Below, one piece after another: positions 31,781 through 42,899 of a DNA stretch of 64,000 nucleotides (the stretch's first letter is position 1; each line of letters starts with the position of its first letter). The stretch spans positions 398,173 to 462,172 of the forward strand of contig CAUYUJ010002758.1 in the NCBI GenBank assembly GCA_963575745.1, given 5' to 3'. Origin of the DNA: Prorocentrum cordatum. Its lineage: Eukaryota > Sar > Dinophyceae > Prorocentrales > Prorocentraceae. The translations under genes were made by a program, and so were the position numbers. The notes beneath the pieces were generated by a model. That model was not told where the DNA came from. It ran no database searches and saw only the letters and a program-made list of their open reading frames with translations.

Positions 31781-31799
31781 CGGCAGAAGTGCGTTCGTC

Positions 31800-33705
31800 G
31801 CGCGAGAATGAGTTCTCGCTGTGCCAGTTTACCCGCGAAGGCGTTCAGATGGCTACGACGCGCCGCCTGTCGGGCCCCCGCAGGCGGGGGAAACGGCCCT
31901 GAGGGCCCCCATCACCAGTCGGATCCTCCTCTGCCTGGCGCTCCGCCACCTCTCCCGCTCCATCGTCGCGGGCAGGGGGCGGTTGAGATCCGCCACGCGC
32001 AACCGCCCCGCTCGACGAAGCGGATCGCCCCTCGGATAGCTGAGGTCCGACCAGGATTTGTCGGCCTTCCACTGGTGACATTGTCACCGGCAAGTAGATC
32101 CCCCAAGCAAATCGATGGAACCGTCACCGACGCTTCATCGCATGCGTTTCGCAACTGGAAGAAGACTTTCGCACCCGCCAGTCGGTCGTCCACAATCCCG
32201 CGAGTGTTTGTGTCAACGCCTGCTTCCATGCTGGTGTCAGTCCACATTTGCGAGGCCCTATCGACGACGGGTCGTTTCCCGCCCTGTTTCATGCCTGTCT
32301 TGAAATTCAAGCCATCTAGCTGATCAAGAGGCACACAACACTTGTCCGGCCCCCCCCCGCCCCCCCGCACGCTGGACATATCCCAGGTAGATGCCTACCC
32401 GTGCCCTCGGAACCAGTCTCGGGCTGCGCGACGCGGGCATCGGGCGGCGGCGAATATCGCGCCGCCGACCCAAAGGGCACGAGAGGGAGTCGAAGGGGAC
32501 TCCGAATCTCTATGTCCATGGCGATTCGCCCACGCCTCGACGCTGCGCGTTGCGGCATAAGCAGAAGAGCGACGCAGCGCATGCCCAGAACGGGGCTGGT
32601 AGCCCTGCAATCATCAGGAGCGTTCTGGCCCCATCCTGCACAGTCCCACTGGTCTCTCCGCGACGGAGTTATGTTGTTCATGGCCCGGTTGGGTCGAGTC
32701 GCGATCGCCCAATGAGTGCACGCCCAATGATTTACACGCCTTCCGGAGCTCAGGCGCCGCATCGGCGCGGATGCACGCGAGGCGCTCATTTGGCGCCCGC
32801 AGGTTGGCCTAGAATTCAACCGCATGATCAGACGACATACTACGAGCGCTCTGGCTCGCCAGGAATCCCGCGAACCGGTCGCGCAGCGTCGCGCGCGAGG
32901 ATTCCCCGCAGGGCCCCCTCGAGAGCTCATCCGCCACAAACCAATGGCCCATGGTGCACAACCTCCAATCTTCGTCGGCCACCCTGGCCACAACTGTTTG
33001 CAGGCCGTATTATTCTGCTGCCGTTTCTGCGCCCGCACGCTGCGCCCGCGGCGCCATAGCTCACTGACGCGTGGAACAGCACGGGTTTCGGCAGATGCGT
33101 GAGCAAATTCTGTCGGGATGCCGATTCCAACTTCAACTGGTCGGTTTTCACGCCCCCCCGGAAGCGGCGCCATCTTCTTCCTCTGGACGTCTCTGCCGAA
33201 GTCGTCGACCCCCTCGACGGGCCCTATTTCGCCGGGCCCGGCCCCGGCGACATCAACGTCGCCAGGAGCAGAAACAGCAGCGGACCGCGGCATCCAAGCC
33301 GCGCCAAGCTTTCCCGCAAACACCGCATCCAAATATTGCGTCTTGCAATGAACGTTTGCTAACGCAGCCGGTACTGGATCCTCTCGAGCCCTGTTATGAC
33401 GCCAGCTGGGGCATATATTACAAAAAAATGTGTAAGTCCACGCCGTTCGGCTCCGTCACGGTTGAGGCGCCGCCCCCCCGGCAATGGAATTCCCATGCCC
33501 TTCATTCCGTCCGGACGGGCACCCTCGGCCATTACCTTTTGCGAGTGTAGTTCAAGGGTTGCGCGATACCTGATCGCCTGGAGCGGCGGATCTCCCGCCT
33601 TCGCACGATCGCTCAGGACTGACGTCGGGCTAGTCTCGACACAAGCCCACCGCGCCAGCCCTGCCGGGCTGCTGGGAGCCGCCTCCTCTACCTGGCCCAG
33701 GGCCA
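31800..33705 (-). pseudogene. Copia integrase C-terminal region, tandem copy B
   Basis: This is an imperfect direct duplicate of 30030-31780. Matching landmarks include CGAGAATGAG(C/T)TCTCG at 30030 and 31803, GTCGGGCCCCCGCAGGCGGG at both, and the segment CGACGCAAGTCCACCGCGCC at 31706 with a near-identical partner at about 33638. The offset grows from ~1773 to ~1929 bp because copy B has about 150 extra bases near 33360-33520. The integrase signature here (about 32690-32620, HEQHNSVAERPVG) is frameshifted. Copy B runs into the protease-like segment at its high-coordinate end, so B is in the expected gag-pro-int order. Confidence 0.65.
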
Positions 33706-34114
33706 GTGTGACTTCCATGGTTAGATGCGGAATCTTGTCATCGATCAGTAGGTCAAGCCGCTCCCGATTTGGCAATAGTAAGTGAGGAACTCCGCCAGAT
33801 CTCCAATTTGAAATGTAGCCGCGGTCTACGCAGAGCCCACCTACCGACGTCACGCTCGGGGCATCCGGCATGACACTAGCCTCCGCGCCACCCCCGCGCA
33901 GCTCATCGCTCGCGACGAACGCGGCGCCGAGAGCATGCGATTGTCCCCCTACAGCGTTGAGAGTTACAAGCGTTCGCAGAGAAGTGACCCCGCCCATCAG
34001 CCTGGCCCCCCGAGGAAAGCGCGCCGCTATCAAGTTGGATCCACACCCTGCGTCAATAGTGAACTTGGCACGTCCCAGACGCACAGGGTCAGCTCGTTTG
34101 ACACTTGCTTTCAT
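33359..34114 (-). pseudogene. Retropepsin-like segment of copia polyprotein
   Basis: A 251-residue minus-strand frame carries RAKFTIDAGCGSNLIAARFP at about residues 14-33. This has the pattern of an aspartic protease active site in which D(T/S)G is replaced by DAG. A strand-like TLVTLNAVGGQSHALGAAFV and a later RLDLLIDDKIPHLTMEV follow. The position, upstream of integrase on the coding strand, supports a protease that would process the polyprotein. The last third overlaps the end of duplicate B. If this is the protease, the DAG triplet would argue against activity. An alternative is an unrelated spacer domain. Confidence 0.5.
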
Positions 34115-34787
34115 AGAGGCTTTCCTCGCAGACGCGGCGGCACTGTCGCCCTCTGAGTCGCAACTAGAATCCGATAACGCAACATCTGGGCATTGCTCCC
34201 AAATGGTCCATAGACGTCGAACGTATTTCGGCGCGTTGGCCGCTCACTATGAGACCGTGGGCGATCTTTGCCCTTGCCACGTTCTTGTCTTCTGCCGCGA
34301 TTCTTCACTCCTTCAGCACCGCCTTTCCTGGCGCCCCCGTTCTGTCCGTCGCCCCCCCCCGTCGCCCTCGCCGCCCGGGGCGGCATCTTGCCGCGCGGGG
34401 GCCGCGGGGGCGACCCCCTCAGGACGCCGGCGTTGACACTCGGCCCTCGAATACTTACACTTTCCCAAAAAAAACCGCTTGCATTCGACGCCCCCCCCCG
34501 GGCCCCCCCATCGGCCACGTGGAGCGACCGCTTTTCATCGACTCACCCCCCGCGCCTCCAACGGGGGGGCCGCGGGCGTTCAGCTGCTGTCGCTGAACTT
34601 CACGGCCGCCCCCCCCCCATCCGCCTGCGCGCGCCTGCTGATCTGAGCGAGCAGCCACTCGCATGATTCGACGCCCTTACCGGCAGCCACTCGCATGAGT
34701 TGACGCCCTTACCGCACTCATCTCTGCGATGCTCATGCATGGCAAGGGCCATCGCCATTGCCGGGCATTCCTTCATCTGTCTCTATA

Positions 34788-34842
34788 TATACATATATAT
34801 ATATATATATAAACACATATATATATATATATATATACATGC
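34788..34842. repeat. (TA)n microsatellite
   Basis: Two runs of alternating TA separated by AAACACATA lie inside the gag-like relic. Minus-strand translation changes from ordinary protein to Tyr-Ile repeat exactly here, so the repeat interrupts or ends the coding relic. Confidence 0.9.
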
Positions 34843-34844
34843 CC

Positions 34845-35790
34845 CCGGGTAGCGGGTCGGAACGATGCGCGTCCATTCGTCGTGGAAATGTAACAACTCG
34901 TCGTCTGAGTGCTTGCCCGAAACTCGGACCGTGATTTCCATCAGGTCCTGGCGCGCATGCGCCTGACCATGATCGTGTCGGGTGGCAAAGTGCACGGCAA
35001 TGGTCAGCAAAATAGCACGGCCCGGGAGCATCCTCGACTACCCCGCATACTTGCAATCCAGACGGTCGGTTTCACTGGCCAAGTGCCACATGGGAGGGGG
35101 CGCCTTCGCGCCTCTCATGATTTTGTGGACCTTTGACACTATGTCCGAGGCGATATTTGAAACGAGTCCCCCGAATTCGCGGGGATCGCCAAGGTCTTTG
35201 AGAGGGGCCTCTTTGAGTTGGAAGGCAGCGTCGATCCAGGGGGTCGCCCTTGCCCACTGCGCAAACTAGACAAGACTAGCCGAACGACTGTCTCATCCAC
35301 TTCCTGCGCCCGCTGGCATCAGGAATATGGCCGAGAACAACCTCGCCCGTCTTTCCCACGTCTGTCCACGCGCCCCCCGCCCCCAGAACGCCGCGCGGGA
35401 GAGTCGCCGGGCTTCCGCGCCCCGGCGGAGGATCGCCCCCCAGAGGGTCGCCATCGCCTACGGCACTTGTCGCCGTCATCGCCCTTCTCGTCGCCCGAAG
35501 ATTCATCGCCCTCGTCTTCAGCGTCATCTAGCTCAAGATTTGAGTCATCATCGAATTCGCCGACGCCGTTGCCAGGCGGGCCTGGGCCTTCCCCCATCGG
35601 CAAGGGCAGCGCCTCTCGGGGCGGAATCATCGGATTCCCCCCCTTCAACCGCACCGCCGCCGCCAACGCCCCCACCTCCGGGCCTTCGCGAATCAAGAGG
35701 AGTAAGACATGGGAACCTCGTGACAGGCACTGCCTCCACGCCGACTTCGTCTTTCCCTGCCCCTTCCGACGCTCGCCATCCATGTTCTGG
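34845..35790 (-). pseudogene. Gag-like segment of copia polyprotein
   Basis: From about 35783 the minus strand gives a Gly/Pro-rich stretch and an acidic block (EFDDDSNLELDDAEDEGDES). Next comes WTDVGKTGEVVLGHIPDASG near 35370, and, after a frame change near 35275, WIDAAFQLKEAPLKDLGDPR with ASDIVSKVHKIMRGAKAPPP. An in-frame TAG near 35036 is followed in the same frame by GRAILLTIAVHFATRHDHGQ and LMEITVRVSGKHSDDELLHF. The position before the protease and the helix-rich, charged composition fit gag. No zinc knuckle was found. The assignment rests mainly on position. Confidence 0.45.
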
Positions 35791-36138
35791 CCTTATCCTC
35801 TCTTTCCCTTTCCCGTTGTTTGGCGACTAGCCCAGCCTCAACCCGTTTTCTCCGCGCGCTGTTCTTTGTTGCGCGTCGGCTGCAGCGCGGCGCCCCACGT
35901 TCTTCTCTGGCTCGCGTTGCAGATCAATCATATCTTGCGCTCGGCCATAGCGCTGCCCTCAAACGCCCTCTGGCGTCAAGCGAACTCACTCTCTGCCCCT
36001 TGCCCTGAGGAGGCCGCGGCATCGCCGCGCGGCTGCCTCGCAATGAGTCGACAGTCGACTGGCCCTGCGCCCGGCATTGAATGCGCGGCGACGCGCTCAT
36101 CAATCTCCATCCTCACCTCACGCTCATCCCCCTCTGCT

Positions 36139-37352
36139 TCATATCTCCTTTCCCAGCGCGGCAAGTCGCGCATCGATTCTGCACGCGACCAAGATGACCC
36201 CCACAATAGGCGTTCGCCCAGCACCGACAGTCGCGAACAGCATTCTTAGAACGGAGACAGCAACGCAAAGAACCAGAGCCCACTGCGAAGCAAACAGGCG
36301 GGCGCGCCATCTCGCGGGGGCCCGAGGCTCTGCCTGGCGCGCCAACGGGCGCGGCCGACTTTCTCTCTGGTGCGTTCTCTCACACTTTGTTTTGGGCACA
36401 TGGTTCCGACAATTCACGATCCTGCGCCTCGCGTCGGATCCCCCATTGCTCCGGCGCCTGCGTCGCAGCCACTTCCATGCCACGGGATACGGCGCCCAGT
36501 TTGGCATTGGCTTCCTGCTCCACCATCTGAATTCTTAGCGAAGCTTATCTGGCCTCGGCAACCGCGCGTGCAAATGAGGCGCTCGATCCCGAATCGACGG
36601 CGCGTTCCCGCTGTCGAGAGTCATCGACTTCGCCTCGGGCACTATGCAGCAAGGTCGCGCCCTCGCTCGCGGTGCGTCTAGCCGCTTCGACAGCGGCTCT
36701 CTTTCCGGCGGCCGGTTCCTGAATCTCAGCGTTGGCCTCCGACGCCGATTCTGCTTCGCGCGCCACTTCAGCCACGAGTTCGGCAGTCAGCTGATCCACC
36801 ACCGTCGATCGGCTTCAACTGGCCCCCGATGCAGCAAGAACAGCTTTTGCAGCAACAGTCTCCGCAGCGACTCGCGCCCGTCTCTCAGCTGCCCCACTCG
36901 CCTCGAGTCGGCGCGCCACGTCTCCTATCTCGACATGGGCCCCTTCGGTTCTATGGGCCATAGCACGACGCAAGCGTTTGTCAGAATGCCCTGGGGCCTG
37001 GGGCCCGAGCCGCAGCCCGGCGACCTTCCTCAATTTGCAGCCTGGCCGCCGCCCTCTGCTGAAGTTCCGCAGCCCTGACCTGCCCCTGCACGTGCGCAAT
37101 TTCTGTCTCGACGCCCCATCGGGATGGCGCGCTTCCTTTCTGGCATCCCCCCCGCTCTCGGCGGCGGAGGGCCACGCAGTTATGCGTGCTGGAAACGAGG
37201 CAGCCAGGGCACACATCGCATAAGTTGCATTCGGGACAGTTCACTGAGAACACCAAGCAAAAGGGCTTTCTGCACGCGCCACCCATGCCCGGACATCTGA
37301 ACTCTGGGACGTCGGCACAGTCGACCCCTTCGCGCAAACGCTCTTCGAGCAT
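36139..37352 (-). pseudogene. Cys-rich zinc-binding plus coiled-coil protein fragment
   Basis: Minus strand 37320-37172 encodes CADVPEFRCPGMGGACRKPF then C...VNCPECNLCDVCPGC, with about ten cysteines spaced like a treble-clef or double zinc-ribbon module. It is followed by Ala/Arg/Glu-rich helical sequence (EIAHVQGQVRAAELQQRAAA; then, after frame changes, 36990-36815 and 36802-36545 with QLTAELVAEVAREAESASEA), which predicts coiled coil. A short hydrophobic stretch (LFASQWALVLCVAVSVLRML) lies at 36310-36250. The family is not recognised. It may be the N-terminal region of the retro-polyprotein or a captured host gene piece. Confidence 0.45.
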
Positions 37353-38158
37353 TCGGCAGGCATGCCGAGCGCGACGACGCCACCGACGTCGCTCATGGCC
37401 CTCGCCGCCTCGCGGGCGCTCCAGGTCGGATCCTCGGCGAACGGGCCCTCAAAAAAGACGTCCTGGTCGGGCTCGCCTCCAACCGCCCCGAGCATCTCGT
37501 CCCGGCCCCCATCGGGCGAACAAGGCGCCATGCGATTTGCGTGTCGTTCTACGTCTATCGCTGGGCCAGAAGCGCGCGATTCTTCCGGTGGGCTCGCTGT
37601 TTTCGACCGTTTGATCACTGGCGACGTCGACAGAGTCGCGTCGCCCCGGCGTTGCTTCACCGTCGGTGTCCTCGGAAGGTCCCCAGAAAACGGATCATCG
37701 CAGGGGTCTTCGGTATCGTCGGGTTCCGGGCAGGGCGGGATTTCATGGCCCCAACAAAGTGGCTCGACTAAACCATCGGTTGGACGATTATTTTCCTCCT
37801 CGTGCGTCTCGTGGTTAGCGGCGGATGTGAAAGAGGAAAGACATGATACGTCGCCCTCCGAAACTCTACCGAAAGAAAATATACATGCGCCTTCGTTCGG
37901 ATCACCCTCCGGCCAAGGCGCATCCGGTCGGACCGGAGAGCTTTCGCCACTGGACACGGAGACAAGAGCGTCGACGCTCGCATTCTGCGATAAGCGTAGC
38001 GTCGGGCCCATGACATCGTCAGGGGTCTTGGAAAACGATGTCCGCCGCTTCTTTAAAGACAAGTGGACGCTCTGGCGCACCAAAAACATCCTCATCATCA
38101 GCTCCTGAAGAGAATGCGTCTTGGCATCGTGGAAAAACTCTCGGTTGATCAACAGTGG
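37241..38158 (-). CDS. Hypothetical acidic protein, open 300-residue frame
   Basis: The minus frame is open from just after a TAG near 38168 to 37241, about 305 residues. It begins GKPLLINREFFHDAKTHSLQ, continues with a basic stretch LSLKKRRTSFSKTPDDVMG, then a long Ser/Asp/Glu/Pro-rich, probably disordered segment (EPDDTEDPCDDPFSGDLPRT). No ATG starts it. The first residues after the TAG could begin an exon. The end overlaps the Cys-rich fragment in another frame, so a frameshift may join them. It lies directly inside the conserved repeat at 38172-38520. No family is recognised. Confidence 0.45.
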   Translation of the reverse strand, partial: PLLINREFFHDAKTHSLQELMMRMFLVRQSVHLSLKKRRTSFSKTPDDVMGPTLRLSQNASVDALVSVSSGESSPVRPDAPWPEGDPNEGACIFSFGRVSEGDVSCLSSFTSAANHETHEEENNRPTDGLVEPLCWGHEIPPCPEPDDTEDPCDDPFSGDLPRTPTVKQRRGDATLSTSPVIKRSKTASPPEESRASGPAIDVERHANRMAPCSPDGGRDEMLGAVGGEPDQDVFFEGPFAEDPTWSAREAARAMSDVGGVVALGMPAECSKSVCAKGSTVPTSQSSDVRAWVARAESPFAWCSQ

Positions 38159-38171
38159 TTTGCCTATCTAA

Positions 38172-38520
38172 CGTCATGTTCGGCAAACGTGTCTTGGTAT
38201 TAATAGGTTGTTATGGTTGCGGCCTTTCTTCTTCTAGTAGTTCATGAAAAGCGAACCTCCCACTACGGAAAGGTGAATACATGGCTGGGTAAATCCGTCA
38301 AGCGCAGTTACTCTAAGTCCCAAAAATGTGGTGTGTCTGTGTACGCCCGCGCATGGCAAGCCCACCCGGCTGGCCGGCGCGCGCGTTTCTGCCTGAGTAA
38401 CTGTACACAGCTGCGGAGACAGTCTCTCCGCATGATCCATGCTCTACCAACAGTCTGGAAGAGAAAAATGGAGGGCGACAGAAATGGGCGAATGGAGTGT
38501 TAGGAATGACTGAAAGGTCA
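38172..38520 (+). repeat. Conserved ~340-bp direct repeat, copy 2 (LTR-like or duplicated exon)
   Basis: This is the partner of 13625-13960. The plus frame (38213-38503) reads SHYGKVNTWLGKSVKRSYSK...CGVSVYARAWQ and, further on, LRMIHALPTVWKRKMEG. It shares the TTCTTCTTCTAGTAG block immediately before this frame. The minus frame is also open in both copies but is less conserved. In the first ~35 codons, 12 of 20 or so differences fall at third positions, counted by eye. Confidence 0.7.
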
Positions 38521-40000
38521 ATCTTGCGCGCAGCCGAGATCTTCTGATTGCCGCCCAGTAAGAAGAGTCGGGGGAGAGAGCGGGGCGGGGAGGGTGTTAA
38601 CCCGCCGGGGCTGCTTCGACGCCCATCAGAAAAAGCCTGGGAGGTGCGTCCTCGGCCGTTCTGATCTCATCTTGGGCCTAGAGGGGTCGGGTCGGGTCGG
38701 GAACGCACGGCCCCAGGGACGAAGGTCACGAAAAGAAAGAGCGAGGGAGATGGAACACCTCCTTCGCCTCTCATCCCATCGCTCCCCCATCCCCATCCCT
38801 TCCTTATCCCCCTTCCTCCCCTTCCCTGCAGCCCCTGAAGGCCGCGGGGACCCTGCAGACAACCTCACGCCTCCAAAACCCTCGGCGCCAACGCTGGCGC
38901 CGCCGTCGTCGCTCGACTGGGGGTCTCCAGAGGTCTCGGGACCGCAGGGTCCCCGAGGGCCGTCTGGAGGCCCGCGGAGGCCCCGAGAGGGCCCAGAACC
39001 CGAAAACCTCAATCCCCACCCCTCCCTCACAAAGAGGCCGCCCCAGGACGCGCAAAACGATGAGAAACAGAGGAGGTCGGCGCCGCCGAGCCTGGATCGT
39101 CGTTGCCGCCGCCGCACGGAGCCCTGCGGAGGCCCGATGGGGGCCAGAGACGCCCAAGAGCCTCAGGCGGCTTCGGCCCCCGATCGCCGCCGCCGCCGCC
39201 GCCGCCGGCATGGCCGCCGCCGTGGCCGCCGCCGCGGCCGCCGCTGCGGGAGCGCCTGCAGGCGCTTGCTGTCGATCGTGCCGCTGCGCGTGGCCGAGGG
39301 CCGCGCCGCGAGCGTCGGCCGGCGGCCGCGCGCGGCGCCCGCGCCCGCCTCGAGGCGCCGCGCGCCCGCCGCGCGCGCGCGTGCGGGAGCGGAGGGCGGC
39401 CACGCCCTCGGGGGGGGGAGGGTCACCTTCGGCCACTTGCGAGCACTGTCCCCTGCGGGTCTTGGGACTTGCCGTGTGACGTCGGGGGGCGACGAGCAGA
39501 AACAGGTCGGGCACGTCCTGCGACGGGCGGAATTCTGGACAAGAGATAAAAAATGGTAATACAAAAAAAGAAAATAGTCGACAAGTCGTCCCCGGACTAT
39601 GTTTTAAAATATGTTTGAAGATCCCTCCCGTAGAGGGACGTGCCCGAGTTCTAGGAAGAGGGGGCGAAGGAGCGCGCGCACCCCTCGTTGCCGATTCTGG
39701 GCCCCAAGGAGGGGGCCCCTGCGAGGCCCCCCAGGGTGTGCGCAGAGGTCGGGGGGAGCGAACGGGGGTGATAGCAAAGGGCAGGGCAGAGAATCAGCTC
39801 ACGTAGCTGACTTTCCTGGCGCCCCCCGGCCCCGGGAGGCGCCCATGTATCGAGGAATGTGCCCGGCGGCGGGGCCGAAACCAGCTGCATGCAGCAGATT
39901 TCGTCCCCCCCCCTTTCCCTGTCCCCCTCGGCCCGAAGAGGGTGCACCTTCCTTCACCCCCCGTGGCAGATGAGGAGAAAAAACGCCATACACATAAGCG
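38521..40000. other. GC-rich non-coding stretch
   Basis: No gene is recognised. Positions 39178-39250 are (GCC)n/(CCGCCG) microsatellite. TTTTTTA-rich sequence follows at 39548-39610, with CGTCCCCGGACTATGTTTTA. This is similar to CGTCCCCAGACTATTTTTTA at about 40466, and each is followed by TAGAGGGAC within about 50 bases, so these are two copies of a short dispersed repeat. Confidence 0.5.
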
Positions 40001-40114
40001 TTTGGCGCTCCGCGCGGATTTCTTGGACGTGCGCTGTGCCCCATTCTGGGGCGGCGCCGGAGGCGCCGCCAGGGGGCCCAGCGCAGATCCAAGAAATCCG
40101 CGCGGAGCGCCAAA
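40001..40114. repeat. Near-perfect long hairpin, copy 2 of the foldback element
   Basis: Arm 1 (40001-40036) and arm 2 (40079-40114) are reverse complements at 34 of 36 positions. The 42-base loop contains a nested palindrome around GGCGCCGGAGGCGCC. Single-stranded, this would fold into a ~36-bp stem with a second stem at the tip. The related but more degraded copy at 2523-2650 shows it is dispersed. A foldback transposon or a small-RNA precursor are both possible. Confidence 0.75.
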
Positions 40115-40379
40115 ACAAATTATGTGTGTGGCGCTATCGCCCCCCCCCCGTCACGCGACGCCCGACGGTCGGACCGACGGTGGCACCGCGGGGCACCCCC
40201 TCCGGGGACTCACTCGGGCTGCGGGCACCACTCGAAGCCGAAAGCGCCGCCCGCGCTGCAGAGATCTGGCCCGCAGGGGCAGGGTCCGCGCACGGTTAGG
40301 TCGGACATGTCACCCCACAGGGGGATTTTGGACGAAAAATTGAAACTACCCCCCCAAAAACAACCCCCAAATCGCCAAT

Positions 40380-40384
40380 TTATA

Positions 40385-40434
<50 letters not shown>

Positions 40435-40435
40435 A
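40380..40435. repeat. (TA)n microsatellite
   Basis: Alternating TA with CATA interruptions is followed by an A/C-rich ACAAAAAACAAAACAAAC stretch to 40465. Confidence 0.9.
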
Positions 40436-40699
40436 CAAAAAACAAAACAAACAAACAACAAAAAACGTCCCCAGACTATTTTTTAATATATTCCCCCTGT
40501 AGAGGGACAGGCCCGACTTCAGCGTACGGCTGCCGAGGTCGAGGGGTCGAGGGATCCAGGTTTGAGAACCGTTTTGGGGGCCTTCCCAGGGGCGCCCTCG
40601 TGGCCGCGGCTGGGTCCGCCTCGAGATTCTGGCCGGAGCGCAACCCCTGGGCAGGTCCGGGAGACAGGAGGAACGATGGAGGGGGGCAGCTCGGGGGGG

Positions 40700-41430
40700 A
40701 AACATCGAGCTCGGATCGGCGACACATCGCCGATGGATCGGCGTTAGGCCCCCGATTGCGAGCCTGCACTTTCCAGGGAGAGGCGGGTTATCAGGCCCCT
40801 ATCGGCGATGAGTGGGCGATTGGGGTCGATGCGCCCCCCCTGAACCCACCCACCCCTGGCATTGTCTATGGCTTTCGGGTCATAACTCGGCTCTCCAACG
40901 GCCGTTCGGGACGATCGGGGCACACCCATAGACGCTCTCGGCGAGGCGGAGCTGCAGGAAGGCATCCCGAGGCTGGAAGACAGCCGAGAGCCCCCACAAA
41001 ACGCCCGAACGCCTCGACCCTCCCCCCCCTGCGGCCTACAACCCTCATCCCTCCCTAATGTTGCCCCTGGTTCGTAAGCCCGTCCCCCCCAACCCTGGCA
41101 TTGCCCCTGGAGGGGGGGGGGGGGGGCGCATTCGACCCCCCGGGGGCCCAAGAGGAGGGAGCACCAGGGCGCGGGCGGCATGGGGGGCCTCGGCCCACCT
41201 CGGGGTGGACACAGGGGTAGGGTGGGGGGTGGGGGGGGGGGGGGGCAACGTTGAGGGAGGTGGCTCAGGGGAGGGGGGGGATATCGCCTCGGAGTCGGAG
41301 GTACATCGCCGATGGATCGGCGACAGGCCCCAAATAGCGAATCCGTGCGTTCCTGGTCGGGGCGGGCTATCAGGCTCGCATCGGCGATGAATAGGCGACT
41401 GTGTGGCGATGCGTTTCCCCTGATCCTGTC
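40700..41430. repeat. Two direct copies of a ~120-bp repeat
   Basis: CGCCGATGGATCGGCG occurs at about 40728 and 41308. Both are followed by AGGCCCC, a variable stretch, GGCGGG(T/C)TATCAGGC and ATCGGCGATGA. The interval between contains a duplicated CCTGGCATTG(T/C) and G-homopolymer runs near 41112 and 41233. No coding frame is conserved. Confidence 0.65.
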
Positions 41431-41739
41431 CACGTTTCCCATGAAGGAGAAGGGAATGCAGGTTCGTGTCATGACGACGCCAGCGTTGGTCGCTGACACC
41501 GCGTGGATCGTTTAACCTTGAACGGCCATCGGCGTTCCAATCGCCAGACCATTCCATGCTGGCCGATTCTGGGCAACTGGCGCCTTTCAACCTGGAGCAC
41601 CCACCCGTTCGTGGCGGGGTCGCTGCCGCGCCGGCACGACACGACCTCTAGTCTGGGACGACGATCAAGAAACAAACACGGGGGCATATAGCGACTCAAG
41701 AATATGTGTCTGCCGCTGGGAAAGAGTTCGGCGAGGGCG

Positions 41740-42470
41740 ACCCCAAACGAAGACGACGACGACGCCGACGCCGACGCCGACGTCGCCGATGTCGCCACCA
41801 CCGCCGCCGCCGCCCACGAGCAGGCCGGGAGCCCACCCTGCCAGAGTGCCCTCCGGGGGGGCGCCGCTGCGCGACCTGCGCGCCTTCCTCGGCAGCCCTC
41901 CCCCCGCCACCCTGCACGGCAGGGCGGCGCCTGCGGATCGGCCACGGGCGGCTGGTCCTCTTTTCCCCGACGCCGCCCTGCGCCGGGAGCAGGCCTGGAG
42001 CCCACCCTGCAGCCTGTCGTCCGGGGCGCCGCCGCGCGACGTGCAGGCCCCCCCCCCCGGCAGCTCACAAGTGGAGGCCCGACCACGAGAAACCTTCGAC
42101 GGGAAGCCCCTGGACGTCCCCTGATTCTTTTTCAGGCGCGGGAGCGCCACGCCTTCCACGGCAGAAGCATCAAGCCCGAGAAACCCGGGGCACCCTGGAG
42201 GCCAGCAGGGTGCTTCCTGGCGTGGGTCCCCACTGCCATCGCCATCCTACACGGGAAGGTGGTGCATGCGGATCGGCCACGGCGTGCGGCTGGCTTTCTC
42301 CCCGACAACCCGCCCGGCGCCAGGGGCGGCCACGCATCTCGGTGGCGGCGCCTACGCCAGCGGCACGCGATCCCCCTCCTCCCTTGCCACCCACCCGCCC
42401 CAGCTGTCGTCCAACCAGAAAGGCGGCCTCCTCCGCAGGAGGAGGATCGAGAGAGAGAGAGAGAGGAGGG
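41740..42470. repeat. GC-rich duplicated segments, no recognised gene
   Basis: A GGCCACGGGCGGCTGG-type segment at 41940 and the similar block GGTGGTGCATGCGGATCGGC at 42260 share flanking CGCCACCCTGCACGGC/CGCCATCCTACACGGG sequence. Both are followed by CCCCGAC, suggesting an old duplication. A GAGAGA run occurs at 42450-42466. The open frames here (41704-42584) have GC-driven composition. Confidence 0.4.
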
Positions 42471-42899
42471 ACCGGGAGGGACATCAGATGCTGGAGGTCC
42501 AGGGCGTCCGAAGGCTGTTTCTTTTGCACCCGATGGCCTATGGAAATAGTGGCACGTTCTGTGCAGGCACCGTCTGGGAAGTAGGTACCCCTGGCGCTAT
42601 CGCGACGAGATAAAGTACCCAGGCATCCGACGTCGTGATTTGCAACGTGGTTCCCAAGAGGTTTGCATCCCTTCCTGGGGACCAGCTTCTCTTTATGTCT
42701 GTCCGTCCCAGGAGGCCCAGAAATACGAATAATGATCCAGCATGTTCTTTTCACGACGCGAGGATGACAAGGAGCGAGCTCCTGGAGGCTGCCTCCAAGG
42801 GCCGCAAGAATCGGCTCGGGTGAGAAGCAGGTCCTGAGGAAGGCGTTGAGAGCTCCAGGTGCTGTAGACTCGAAAGTAATAGTCGTCGGAGGTCTGGGC

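Noticed and set aside
34788-34842. TATA-box or AT-rich origin
   Set aside because: It is a plain TA microsatellite of about 55 bases inside a gag-like relic. Nothing around it suggests a promoter, and dinoflagellate promoters generally lack TATA boxes.
41704-42584. Overlapping 280-290-residue frames as genes
   Set aside because: Two frames are open simultaneously on the same strand over duplicated GC-rich sequence, and no family resemblance was seen.
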